From the NCBI RefSeq assembly GCF_001792815.1, contig NZ_CP017674.1:1736001-1800000 (forward strand): DNA of 64,000 nt, in the 5' to 3' direction. Origin of the DNA: Microbacterium sp. BH-3-3-3 (GTDB lineage: Bacteria > Actinomycetota > Actinomycetes > Actinomycetales > Microbacteriaceae). A program made the position numbers and the translations under genes. The notes below the pieces were generated by a model. The model worked only from the letters and a program-made list of their open reading frames with translations, searched no databases and was not told the origin of the DNA. This document shows positions 1 through 7,286 of this stretch, piece after piece (position 1 is the first letter of the stretch; every line of letters begins with the position of its first letter).

Positions 1-140
1 GGAGGGAGGTTCCCGGAGGTTCCCGGAGGTCCGCGGCACCCGCCGCGCCCGTGTGACGTACATCTCCTGCAGAACCCGGCGTGCGGGGCTCCGCGGCCCG
101 GAGAACGGCCGCTGAGCCGGAGTCCTGCCGCGCACATGGC

Positions 141-163
141 CCGCGCGGCCTTCTGCCGCGCGG
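141..163 (-). terminator. Possible hairpin after the DUF4190 gene
   Basis: Two copies of CCGCGCGG (141-148 and 156-163) can pair around a 7-base loop just beyond the stop codon at 180. There is no T-run, so this is only a candidate terminator for the leftward gene. To its left, 1-30 carries three near-copies of a GGAGGTTCCC decamer; nothing else is recognisable before it. Confidence 0.3.
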
Positions 164-179
164 AACCCACGCCCCGCGA

Positions 180-1373
180 TCAGCGCGCGGAACCCGCCAG
201 GCTGCCCGAGACCTCGCCTGCCGGGTCGGACACCAGGCACGACACGGCGCGGTCTCCTTCGGCCCACGTCTCGCCCACGGGGGCGAAGTAGTCGACGTTG
301 AGGGTCGAGTCGGCGAACGAGAGTCCGATGAAGCTGGCGAACTCCGCGTCGCAGACGGCTTCCGCCTGGGCGGTGATGGCGTCATCTCCAGGGAAGGGTC
401 CGTCGGCGAGCGAGGACGCGGCGAACACCTCGTAGCTGTGCGGCGTCGCGCAGTCGACGAAGCTGTCGTCGCTGACGTACCCGCTCGGCAGGGCGTCGAG
501 GCACTCCCCGACGGCGAGGACGTAGACGTCGTCGGGCGTCGGCTCGCCGGGGGCGATGGTGACTCCGCCGTCTTCCGACGTCGACGGCGGCACGAACGGG
601 TCGGCGGAGGACTGGCTTTCGGCGAAGACGGCGAAGACGATCAGGGCGATCACGCCGAGGATCGTCAGCACGGTGAGGACGGAGCCGGCGATGATGCCGG
701 TGATGGCGAGGCCGCGTCCTTTCTCGCCGGTGCGCTTGATCTGCGCGAGGCCGACGGCTCCGGCGATGATGCCGCCGAGGGGAACGACGAAGCCAAGGAC
801 GATCGCCACGATCGAGACGACGTTGGTGCGGTTCGCGTAGTCGACGGGCGGCGGGATCGCTCCGGCCGGGTACCCGCCGGCCGTGTATCCGGCCGACGGC
901 GCCGCGGCACCGGGATAGCCCGGGTACCCGGAGGCGGTGGCGAGCGCCGGGTCGGCGGAAGCGGGGTCGGCGGCGGCGGGGTCGCCCGCCACGTCGGACG
1001 GGGCGGGCACGGCACCGACGACGAGGCCCTGCTGCGCGAGGCGCACACCGACGGCGTGCGCCGCTTCGCTCACGACGTCACCCGACTTCGCCGCGCCGAT
1101 CGCCCCGCCCTTGAAGAAGCCGCCGGCGGCGGAGTGCTCGAACGCGGCAGTCGCCCCGCCCTGCTCCGGCGCGAAGTGCACGTCGAACCGCACGTGCATG
1201 TCCTGCCCGGCGAACGCCCCGGCGACGAGAGTGGTGCCGAGGCTCCCCCGCGACACGTCGAGCGAGCCCGACGCGGTGGGCTGCACGCGGAAGCCCTGCT
1301 CACCGAGGGCGGCGGCGACCGCGTCGCGCGCCGCGTCGACGGGAACGGAGAGATGGATCAGGGCAGACGACAT
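180..1373 (-). CDS. DUF4190 / septum-formation domain membrane protein
   Basis: A 397-residue protein of unknown exact role. Residues 1-120 form a soluble domain, followed by an Ala/Pro/Tyr/Gly-rich linker. Two hydrophobic segments then form a DUF4190-like hairpin (NVVSIVAIVLGFVVPLGG and GIIAGSVLTVLTILGVIAL). The C-terminal region has spaced cysteines and a DCxxPHxxE pattern, as in the actinobacterial septum-formation domain, so the C-terminus is probably extracellular. The start at 1373 is preferred over 1412 because GGGAG lies 6 bases upstream. Family resemblance is clear; a role in envelope or division is inferred. Confidence 0.75.
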   Translation of the reverse strand: MSSALIHLSVPVDAARDAVAAALGEQGFRVQPTASGSLDVSRGSLGTTLVAGAFAGQDMHVRFDVHFAPEQGGATAAFEHSAAGGFFKGGAIGAAKSGDVVSEAAHAVGVRLAQQGLVVGAVPAPSDVAGDPAAADPASADPALATASGYPGYPGAAAPSAGYTAGGYPAGAIPPPVDYANRTNVVSIVAIVLGFVVPLGGIIAGAVGLAQIKRTGEKGRGLAITGIIAGSVLTVLTILGVIALIVFAVFAESQSSADPFVPPSTSEDGGVTIAPGEPTPDDVYVLAVGECLDALPSGYVSDDSFVDCATPHSYEVFAASSLADGPFPGDDAITAQAEAVCDAEFASFIGLSFADSTLNVDYFAPVGETWAEGDRAVSCLVSDPAGEVSGSLAGSAR

Positions 1374-1470
1374 AGAGAGCTCCCGGGTGAGTGGCGTCGC
1401 GATCAGGCTCACGGCACGCGTTCACATTAGCGACGACCCGCGCCGCGCGGATACGCCGCCGCCGAGCAGA

Positions 1471-1492
1471 CCACGGGCAGAAAGCCCCGTGG
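1471..1492 (-). terminator. Hairpin after FAD oxidoreductase
   Basis: CCACGGG (1471-1477) and CCCGTGG (1486-1492) pair around an 8-base loop, 13 bases downstream of the stop of the leftward reductase gene at 1505. It is a short stem without a clear U-tract. Confidence 0.4.
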
Positions 1493-1504
1493 CCCGCGCC
1501 ACCG

Positions 1505-2698
1505 TCAGCGGATGCGCCCCACGAGGTCGTCGCGCGTGAGGGTGTCGGCGTCGGCGAGCACCGCTCGAGCGGCATCGCGGGCCTCTTCGACGTTCCACAG
1601 CAGAACGCCCACGACACGGCCGTCGTCGAGGTAGTAGACGACGCCCCGTTCGGTGTCGATCCAGTCCTCGACGGTCTCGAGCTCGGCATCCAGGGTTCCG
1701 ACCGCTTCGTACCGGATGCCGAAGACGGCCGAGTAATAGTAGGGCGTGTGCGTGTAGGACTCGGCGGCACCCGCGAGGTTGCGACCCGCGGCCGTGCCCT
1801 GCGCGTTGGCGTTGTCGACGTGCTCGACACGGCGGCGCCCGAGCAGACGATCGGGGTAGTTGGCCACGTCGCCCGCGGCCCAGATGTCGTCGGCCGACGA
1901 CCGCAGCTGCGCGTCGACCACGACGCCGTCGTCGACCGTGAGCCCCGCGCCTTCGGCGAGGTCGGTCGCGACATCGATGCCCAGGCCGCTCACCACGGCG
2001 TCGGCGCGCACCTCGTCGCCGTTCTCGAGCGAGAGCCGCACGCCCGCGGCATCCGCCTCTCCGCCCTCGACCTTGGAGCCGGCGACGATCTCGACCCCCG
2101 CGTCGCGGAAGAGCTTCTCGAAGCGCTCCGCCAGCGCGGCGGGGAACACCGCGTCGCCCAGCACGGCCCCGGTGTGGACGAGCACGGTGTCGACGCCGTT
2201 CTGCACGAGGGCCGCGGCCAGCTCGGAGCCGATGTACCCGCCGCCGACGACGGCGATGCGGTCGACGTCCTGCGCCAGAGACCGCAGGCGGCGGTAGTCC
2301 TCGGCGGTGCGGAACGACAGCACCCGCTCGCCGTTCGACCGGTCCTCGACGGGGAGGGGCACCGGCTTTCCGCCGGTCGCGACGAGTAGCTTGCCGTACG
2401 CGAAGGTCTCGCCGTCGGCATCCACTTCGTGCGCGTCGGGGCGGATCGCCGTCGCGCGCGTGCGCAGACGGATGTCGGCGCCGGTGTCGTCGGCGGTGCC
2501 CAGCGGCACCTTGTCCCACGTGAACTCGTCGTCGGTCCACAGCTTCTTGCTCAGGGCCGGGCGCGTGTACGGCTCGTCGACGTCGTCGCTCAGGATGCCG
2601 ATCGACCCGTCGCGGTCGATCTCGCGGATGCCGCGGGCGGCGGTGTCGGCGACCATTCCGCCGCCGACGATGAGGTAGTCGAAGTGTGTGGTGGTCAT
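1505..2698 (-). CDS. FAD/NAD(P)-dependent oxidoreductase (ferredoxin/rubredoxin reductase-like)
   Basis: A 397-residue flavoprotein with an N-terminal FAD-binding Rossmann motif (LIVGGGMVA, residues 8-16), a second dinucleotide motif AVVGGGYIGSE in the middle for NAD(P)H, and the late GDVANYPD segment that contacts FAD. This is the layout of single-component ferredoxin reductases (BphA4/rubredoxin reductase type) and AIF-like proteins. It probably passes electrons from NAD(P)H to an unidentified small iron-sulfur protein; no ferredoxin gene is adjacent. The reading frame stays open to 3097, but that extension is translated from the palindromic repeats; the family-typical N-terminus begins at MTTTHFDYLIVGGG, giving the start at 2698. 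Confidence 0.85.
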   Translation of the reverse strand: MTTTHFDYLIVGGGMVADTAARGIREIDRDGSIGILSDDVDEPYTRPALSKKLWTDDEFTWDKVPLGTADDTGADIRLRTRATAIRPDAHEVDADGETFAYGKLLVATGGKPVPLPVEDRSNGERVLSFRTAEDYRRLRSLAQDVDRIAVVGGGYIGSELAAALVQNGVDTVLVHTGAVLGDAVFPAALAERFEKLFRDAGVEIVAGSKVEGGEADAAGVRLSLENGDEVRADAVVSGLGIDVATDLAEGAGLTVDDGVVVDAQLRSSADDIWAAGDVANYPDRLLGRRRVEHVDNANAQGTAAGRNLAGAAESYTHTPYYYSAVFGIRYEAVGTLDAELETVEDWIDTERGVVYYLDDGRVVGVLLWNVEEARDAARAVLADADTLTRDDLVGRIR

Positions 2699-2779
2699 GC
2701 GATCAGCGTCGCCGTCGCACCCGGCCGGACCGGACGGCTTGCGGGGCCCCACGGCATCCGGTATCGCCGCCCCCGCGAA

Positions 2780-2851
2780 CCCCTGTTGAGTGTCCAAGAC
2801 ACGCCGCATCCGTCCCCGCGCACACGGCGTGTCTTGGACACTCAACAGGGG
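2780..2851. repeat. Palindromic repeat unit 1, perfect 27-bp arms
   Basis: Arms 2780-2806 and 2825-2851 are perfect inverted complements (27 bp) around an 18-base loop. The arm contains the self-complementary word GTGTCCAAGACAC, so each arm can also fold on itself. It is the first of three units with a 99-base period. The 484-base space 2699-3182 between the reductase and the M20 gene otherwise shows no gene. Confidence 0.9.
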
Positions 2852-2886
2852 GGTAGCGCCGCATCCCCCGGAGATGAAGCTGCGTC

Positions 2887-2942
2887 GAGTGTCCAAGACA
2901 CGCCGCACCCGCCCCCGCACACACGGCGTGCCTTGGACACTC
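2887..2942. repeat. Palindromic repeat unit 2
   Basis: Arms 2887-2905 and 2924-2942 (19 bases, one mismatch) carry the same GTGTCCAAGACAC word as unit 1. The spacer to the next unit, containing GCCGCATCCCCCGGAGA, is also nearly identical, so this is a true tandem duplication with a 99-base period. Confidence 0.9.
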
Positions 2943-2983
2943 AACAGGGGGGTAACGCCGCATCCCCCGGAGACGAAGCTGCG

Positions 2984-3043
2984 TCGAGCGTCCAAGAAAC
3001 GCCGCACCCGCCCCCACACACGCGGCGTGTCTTGGACACTCGA
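2984..3043. repeat. Palindromic repeat unit 3, degenerate
   Basis: Arms 2984-3005 and 3022-3043 (22 bases, two mismatches) of the same family. The left arm has decayed (GCGTCCAAGAAAC) while the right arm keeps the consensus. The following stretch 3044-3170 is low-complexity G+C (repeated GGGGC-ACGGC) leading to the M20 promoter. Confidence 0.85.
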
Positions 3044-3170
3044 CGGTTGGGGGGCGCCGGACCTGTGTCCGGCGCGGGGCACGGCGGGGCGGGGCACGGC
3101 ATAGCGCCGGGCACGGCGGGGCCGGAGCGCGGCGCGTGCGGGAGCCCCACACGGACGCGCGGGCGCGAAC

Positions 3171-3182
3171 TAGGCTCGATCC
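3171..3182 (+). promoter_or_regulatory. Leaderless-type -10 box for M20 gene
   Basis: TAGGCT at 3171-3176 is followed by exactly six bases and then the ATG at 3183. Transcription should start at or next to the start codon, and no ribosome binding site is present, as in the leaderless mRNAs common in actinobacteria. Confidence 0.5.
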
Positions 3183-4397
3183 ATGAGCGTCGACCTCGAA
3201 AGCCTGTATACCGACCTGCACGCGCACCCCGAGCTGTCGTTCCAAGAGACGCGCACCGCCGGCGTCATCGTGCGCCACCTCACCGACCTCGGTCTCGAGG
3301 TCGAAGAGGGCGTGGGGCGCACGGGCGTGGTCACGACGATCCGCAACGGCGACGGCCCCGTCGTGTGGCTCCGCGCCGACATGGACGGCCTGCCCGTCGA
3401 GGAGCAGACGGGCCTCGCCTACGCCAGCACCGCGCGCGGCACCGACCCGGCCGGCAACGCCGTTCCCGTCATGCACGCGTGCGGGCACGATATGCACGTC
3501 ACCGCGCTCATCGGCGCCCTCGAACGCCTCGTCGCCACGACCGACGAGTGGTCGGGCACCGTCGTCGCCGTGTTCCAGCCCGCCGAGGAGTACGGCGCCG
3601 GCTCGCAGGCGATGATTGCCGACGGCGTGCTCGAGCGCTACCCGAAGCCCGACATCGTGCTCGGTCAGCACGTCACCCCCCTGCCCGCCGGCGTCATCGG
3701 AGTGCGTCCGGGCACGCAGATGGCGGCCTCGGACGGTCTCACCGTGGTGCTGCACGGTCGCGGCGGTCACGGGTCGCGCCCGCACTCCACGATCGACCCC
3801 GTCGTCATGGCTGCGGCCACCGTCATGCGCCTGCAGACCGTCGTCTCGCGCGAGGTCGACCCGCGCGACGTCGCCGTCGTCACCGTCGGCTCGATCCACG
3901 CGGGACTGAAGAACAACATCATCCCGGCCGAGGCGAAGCTCGAACTCAGCCTGCGCTACCCCGACGACGCCGCCCGCGCGCGCGTGATGAGCAAGGTCGA
4001 GCGCATCATCCGCGCCGAGGCCGAGGCATCCGGAGCCGAGCAGACCCCCACCATCTCGACCGACCACACCCTTCCCCCCACGATCAACGATCCGGATGCC
4101 ACGGCCCGGCTCACCGGAGCATTCCACCGCGCGTTCGGCGAGGCCGGCGTCGTCAACCCGGGCATGTTCACCGGCAGCGAGGACGTGTCGTGGTTCGCGC
4201 GCGAGTCGGGCGCTCCGCTGGTGTTCTGGTTCTGGGGCGGCGTCGACCCGCAGACCTTCGCCGACGCCCTGGCCGGCGGCACCCTCGAGCGCGACATCCC
4301 GACGAACCACTCGCCGTACTTCGCGCCCGTCATGCAGCCGACCATCGACCGCGGTGTCGAGAACCTGGTCGTGGCGGCGCGGGAGTTCCTGAACTGA
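3183..4397 (+). CDS. M20 family amidohydrolase
   Basis: A 404-residue metallopeptidase-type hydrolase of the M20D group (N-acyl-amino-acid amidohydrolase, HipO/AmhX-like). Visible hallmarks are LRADMDGLPV, the metal-binding MHACGHDMH segment near residue 98, the QPAEEYGAG segment with the catalytic and metal glutamates, the GQHVTP histidine and the dimerisation lid domain (HGRGGHGSRPH). It probably hydrolyses an N-acyl amino acid or a related amide in the cytoplasm; the natural substrate cannot be read from sequence. It is monocistronic, with a leaderless-type promoter before it and a strong hairpin directly after the stop. Confidence 0.9.
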   Translation: MSVDLESLYTDLHAHPELSFQETRTAGVIVRHLTDLGLEVEEGVGRTGVVTTIRNGDGPVVWLRADMDGLPVEEQTGLAYASTARGTDPAGNAVPVMHACGHDMHVTALIGALERLVATTDEWSGTVVAVFQPAEEYGAGSQAMIADGVLERYPKPDIVLGQHVTPLPAGVIGVRPGTQMAASDGLTVVLHGRGGHGSRPHSTIDPVVMAAATVMRLQTVVSREVDPRDVAVVTVGSIHAGLKNNIIPAEAKLELSLRYPDDAARARVMSKVERIIRAEAEASGAEQTPTISTDHTLPPTINDPDATARLTGAFHRAFGEAGVVNPGMFTGSEDVSWFARESGAPLVFWFWGGVDPQTFADALAGGTLERDIPTNHSPYFAPVMQPTIDRGVENLVVAAREFLN

Positions 4398-4429
4398 GAG
4401 GCGCCCGCACCCTCGGGTGCGGGCGCCTC
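4398..4429. terminator. Strong bidirectional terminator hairpin
   Basis: A perfect 14-bp stem (4398-4411 with 4416-4429) closed by a CTCG tetraloop sits between the convergent M20 gene (stop 4397) and the leftward secreted glycosidase (stop 4443). It can terminate both. Confidence 0.85.
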
Positions 4430-4442
4430 CCGGGCAGCTGCG

Positions 4443-7142
4443 TCAGCCGACCTTCACCGTCGACGGCTGTCCGAGGCGGGCCGGGGCGATGACGACGTAG
4501 TCGACATCGGGGGCCCACGGGCCGTCGTTGCCGAGGACGATCGCCCCGTTCGTCGTCGACAGGGTCACGGGGATCGTGCGCTCCCAGAAGCTGTTCCAGG
4601 CGTACGTGTAGCGGAAGTAACCTTCGCCCACCTTGCCCTTCCCGGCCTCGGTCACCTGCAGGCGTCGGTCGACGACCTGCGGGTTGTAGTCGTGGCGTCC
4701 CGACACCTCGGCGTTGGCGTACTTCACGACGACGTCGTAGTCACCGGCCGCATCGAAGCCCGGCGCCCGCGAGATGCTGAGCGTGTTGCCCGCCGCGTTG
4801 CCGAGGTTGCCGACGAACTGTCCGTTCGACACGTTCGAGCCCGTGGCCGCGCCATACGAGCCGACGCGCGCCCCGCCCGCACGGGTACCCGACTCGGCCT
4901 CGACCTTGATCGCGGCGGTGTCCGCCGACGCGACGCGGGTGGTGGTGACCGCCGTGAGGGCGATGCCCGCCTGCGAGCGCACCTCGATCTCGTTGATGCC
5001 CTCCGACAGGTGCACGCGGGCCGTGGTCGACCAGGTTCCCGCGGACGCCGCGGTGCCCGTCGCCAGGCGGCGACCGTTCACGTCGACGGCGAGATCGGAT
5101 GCCGCGGTGGTGCGGTAGTCGACCTTGACGTCGTAGTAGCCCGGCTGGAAGGCCGTGGCGTACACGTCGGCGCGTCCGTTCGCGCCGACCGTCGCCGCAC
5201 CGCGGCGTCCGGAGACGTACGACAGCGCGGCTGTGCCGGCCAGACGGATCGTGGAGGCGGGGTAGACCGTCGCCTCGCCGTCGGTGACGTCGGTGAGCAC
5301 GAACTTGTCGAGCGTGATGTCGGAGTTCGGCAGCACGGTCGAGCCGTCGGCGCTCGCCCGCAACGACAGCGTGTGCGTGCCCTTCTTCAGCGCGACCTGC
5401 ACCTCGGCGCTGCCGCGGTACTTCCACTTGCTGTTGTCGTTCAGGGCGAGGTCGGCCGTGTACTGCACCGTCGTGGGAGTGGCGTTGTCGATGAAAAGCG
5501 CATGCCGCCCCGGGGTGCCCGGCGTCGCGCCGATGACCTGTAACCGGTAGGTGCCGTCGCGCGGCACGGTGACGTTCCAGTCCGCCTTCGATGCGGCGTT
5601 GTTGAACGAGCCGACGTCTCGACCGTGCGAGGCGAGGAACATCCACCCGCCGTTTCCGGTGGGCGACTGGTCGTAGACGCGGGCGCCCGTGAGCGCAGTG
5701 TCTTCCGCCTCGACGGAGGTCGACCAGACCTGCGCGGTCGTGGGGACGGCGTCGCGCTGCGGCGTGACGACGACCTGGTAGCCGGCGTAGCGGTCGTAGT
5801 TGGGCACGCTGACCTGGAGGGCGCCGTTGGTGACGGTCGCGCCCGAGAGCGTGGTGACCACACGCGGAGTGGCCGCGAGGCCTTCGGCACCCGAGAGGGG
5901 GGCCTCGCGCACCTCGACGTCGACGCGCGAGCCGAAGACGTTCGAGCCCAGACCGGTGAGGTTCAGTGAGACGGTGTCGGCACCGGAGCCGCCGTACAGC
6001 ACCGTCGCCTTCTTGTCGGTGGCGTCGATCGCGCCGATCCCCTGCAGCGTGTCGGCGACGTTCAGCTGCGGCGGGGTGACCTTGGCCGTCTTGCTGCCGG
6101 CGAGGTCGCCGTACCACTTGAACATCCACCAGCCCGCGTTGGCGCCGTTGGGGCGGGCGGAGTTGTCGGAGAAGTTGCCGGCGTAGTTCCAGTACGCCGT
6201 CTGCGCGTCGACCTTGGTGTCCTCGAACATCGAGAACCATTGGATGAGCTGGCCGGGAACGCCCATGTCGCGCAGCAGACCGTACTCGGTGATGTTGATC
6301 TGGCGCGGGGAGATGCCGCGGTCGGCCTCGAGCTTGCGGTACTCGGCGTAGTGCGAGCGGTAGGTGGCGAGATTGTCGATCCCCAGCTCGTGCCAGATCA
6401 TGAACTGCGGCAGGGTGTTGGTCTGCTTCGCGTAGTCGAGCCAGGTCGCCGTGCGGTCGGCGCGCCACGCCGCATCGCCCGGGCCTCCGATGACGGGGTC
6501 TCCGAGACCGTGGCGGGCGTACACCTGCCGGATCTTCTCGACGGCGGCCTTCCAGTCGGGGAGGAACTGCTGGGCGAAGACGTTGCCGTCGGCGTACCAA
6601 TTGCCGCCGTCGGGCTCGTTGAAGGGGATGAAGACGTACTTGTCGGGGTACGCCGACTTCGTGGCGACCGCCTCGGTGACGAACTCGACGACCTCGAGGT
6701 AGTCCCAGACGCCGTTGGGCTGCGTCGTGTACGACCCGTCGACCTGGTTGTACGTGCGGTCGTCGCCGGGGCGGCGACCGGCGTTGTACGCCCAGTCGGG
6801 GTAGTAGTCCTGCACGTAGATGTCGAGCTGGGTGCCGCTCTTGGCGAAGAACCCCTTCTCGACTTTGAGGGAGTCACCGCTCGGGTGCTGCGTCCCGTAG
6901 GGCGCCTTCTGCGAGGTGTTGGTGATGTGGGCGCCGTTGATCAGCGCCTGGGTGGGGGCGCCCTCGTCGCCCAGACCGTACAGCGTGCCGGACGCCCCAC
7001 CGCGGAAGTCGCCCGTCGTCGTGGCGAAGTCGACGGTCAGGGTGTCGGTGGTGGCGGCCGTCGCGGGTGCGGCGACGGCGGCGAGCGTTCCGAGCACGGT
7101 GGCTCCGACCACGCTCGCGGCAATCCATCGGGGGTGTCTCAT
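4443..7142 (-). CDS. Secreted clan-A-like glycoside hydrolase with carbohydrate-binding modules
   Basis: An 899-residue exported protein. Residues 1-29 form a Sec signal peptide ending in APATAA. Residues 30-370 look like a (beta/alpha)8 barrel: Glu176 in FNEPD fits a general acid and Glu286 in ITEYG fits a nucleophile, about 110 residues apart as in clan GH-A. After a beta-rich linker, residues 475-620 and 745-895 each resemble a CBM35/CBM6 jelly-roll module (VEAED and VEAESG openings), with a further beta domain between them. I cannot fix the GH family; GH39- or GH30-like enzymes are possibilities. It is divergent from the alpha-galactosidase operon and shares its LacI-type operators, so it probably releases the oligosaccharide that operon imports. 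Confidence 0.75.
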   Translation of the reverse strand: MRHPRWIAASVVGATVLGTLAAVAAPATAATTDTLTVDFATTTGDFRGGASGTLYGLGDEGAPTQALINGAHITNTSQKAPYGTQHPSGDSLKVEKGFFAKSGTQLDIYVQDYYPDWAYNAGRRPGDDRTYNQVDGSYTTQPNGVWDYLEVVEFVTEAVATKSAYPDKYVFIPFNEPDGGNWYADGNVFAQQFLPDWKAAVEKIRQVYARHGLGDPVIGGPGDAAWRADRTATWLDYAKQTNTLPQFMIWHELGIDNLATYRSHYAEYRKLEADRGISPRQINITEYGLLRDMGVPGQLIQWFSMFEDTKVDAQTAYWNYAGNFSDNSARPNGANAGWWMFKWYGDLAGSKTAKVTPPQLNVADTLQGIGAIDATDKKATVLYGGSGADTVSLNLTGLGSNVFGSRVDVEVREAPLSGAEGLAATPRVVTTLSGATVTNGALQVSVPNYDRYAGYQVVVTPQRDAVPTTAQVWSTSVEAEDTALTGARVYDQSPTGNGGWMFLASHGRDVGSFNNAASKADWNVTVPRDGTYRLQVIGATPGTPGRHALFIDNATPTTVQYTADLALNDNSKWKYRGSAEVQVALKKGTHTLSLRASADGSTVLPNSDITLDKFVLTDVTDGEATVYPASTIRLAGTAALSYVSGRRGAATVGANGRADVYATAFQPGYYDVKVDYRTTAASDLAVDVNGRRLATGTAASAGTWSTTARVHLSEGINEIEVRSQAGIALTAVTTTRVASADTAAIKVEAESGTRAGGARVGSYGAATGSNVSNGQFVGNLGNAAGNTLSISRAPGFDAAGDYDVVVKYANAEVSGRHDYNPQVVDRRLQVTEAGKGKVGEGYFRYTYAWNSFWERTIPVTLSTTNGAIVLGNDGPWAPDVDYVVIAPARLGQPSTVKVG

Positions 7143-7190
7143 CGGGGTCTGTCTCCATCGATCAGAGGGCGCGGCGTTGCGCCCGAGGGA

Positions 7191-7219
7191 AATGTAACCG
7201 GGTTTGATAGCGGTTTCAA
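7191..7219 (-). promoter_or_regulatory. Promoter and LacI-type operator of the secreted glycosidase
   Basis: On the minus strand TTGAAA (7219-7214), 17 bases, then TACATT (7196-7191) make a near-consensus sigma70-type promoter. The imperfect palindrome TTGATAGCGGTTTCAA (7204-7219) covers the -35 box and spacer. Its half-sites with a central CG are typical of LacI-family operators. Confidence 0.75.
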
Positions 7220-7227
7220 GATCGGAC

Positions 7228-7256
7228 TTGATAACGCTTTCAAACTCGGTTAGCGT
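7228..7256 (+). promoter_or_regulatory. Promoter and LacI-type operator of the alpha-galactosidase operon
   Basis: TTGATA (7228-7233), 17 bases, TAGCGT (7251-7256) form the rightward promoter. The palindrome TTGATAACGCTTTCAA (7228-7243) overlaps the -35 box. The two operators are 24 bases apart start to start, so one regulator can repress both directions. The LacI protein at 12693 is the natural candidate. Confidence 0.75.
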
Positions 7257-7286
7257 CCTCGACAGTTCGACACGACGGAGAGACGA

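Noticed and set aside
1..33. Three near-copies of GGAGGTTCCC at the window edge
   Set aside because: Too short and too close to the edge to interpret; upstream context is missing.
1422..2540. Long minus-strand frame overlapping the FAD reductase
   Set aside because: Composition is Arg/Gly/His-rich without motifs, as expected for an off-frame reading of GC-rich coding DNA; the overlapping frame has clear FAD and NAD motifs.
2780..3043. CRISPR-like array
   Set aside because: Repeats are separated by near-identical sequence rather than unique spacers, and there are no cas genes in the window.
2699..3097. N-terminal extension of the reductase
   Set aside because: The added 133 residues are translated repeats (the RRVLDT pattern recurs) with no homology; the family start is at 2698.
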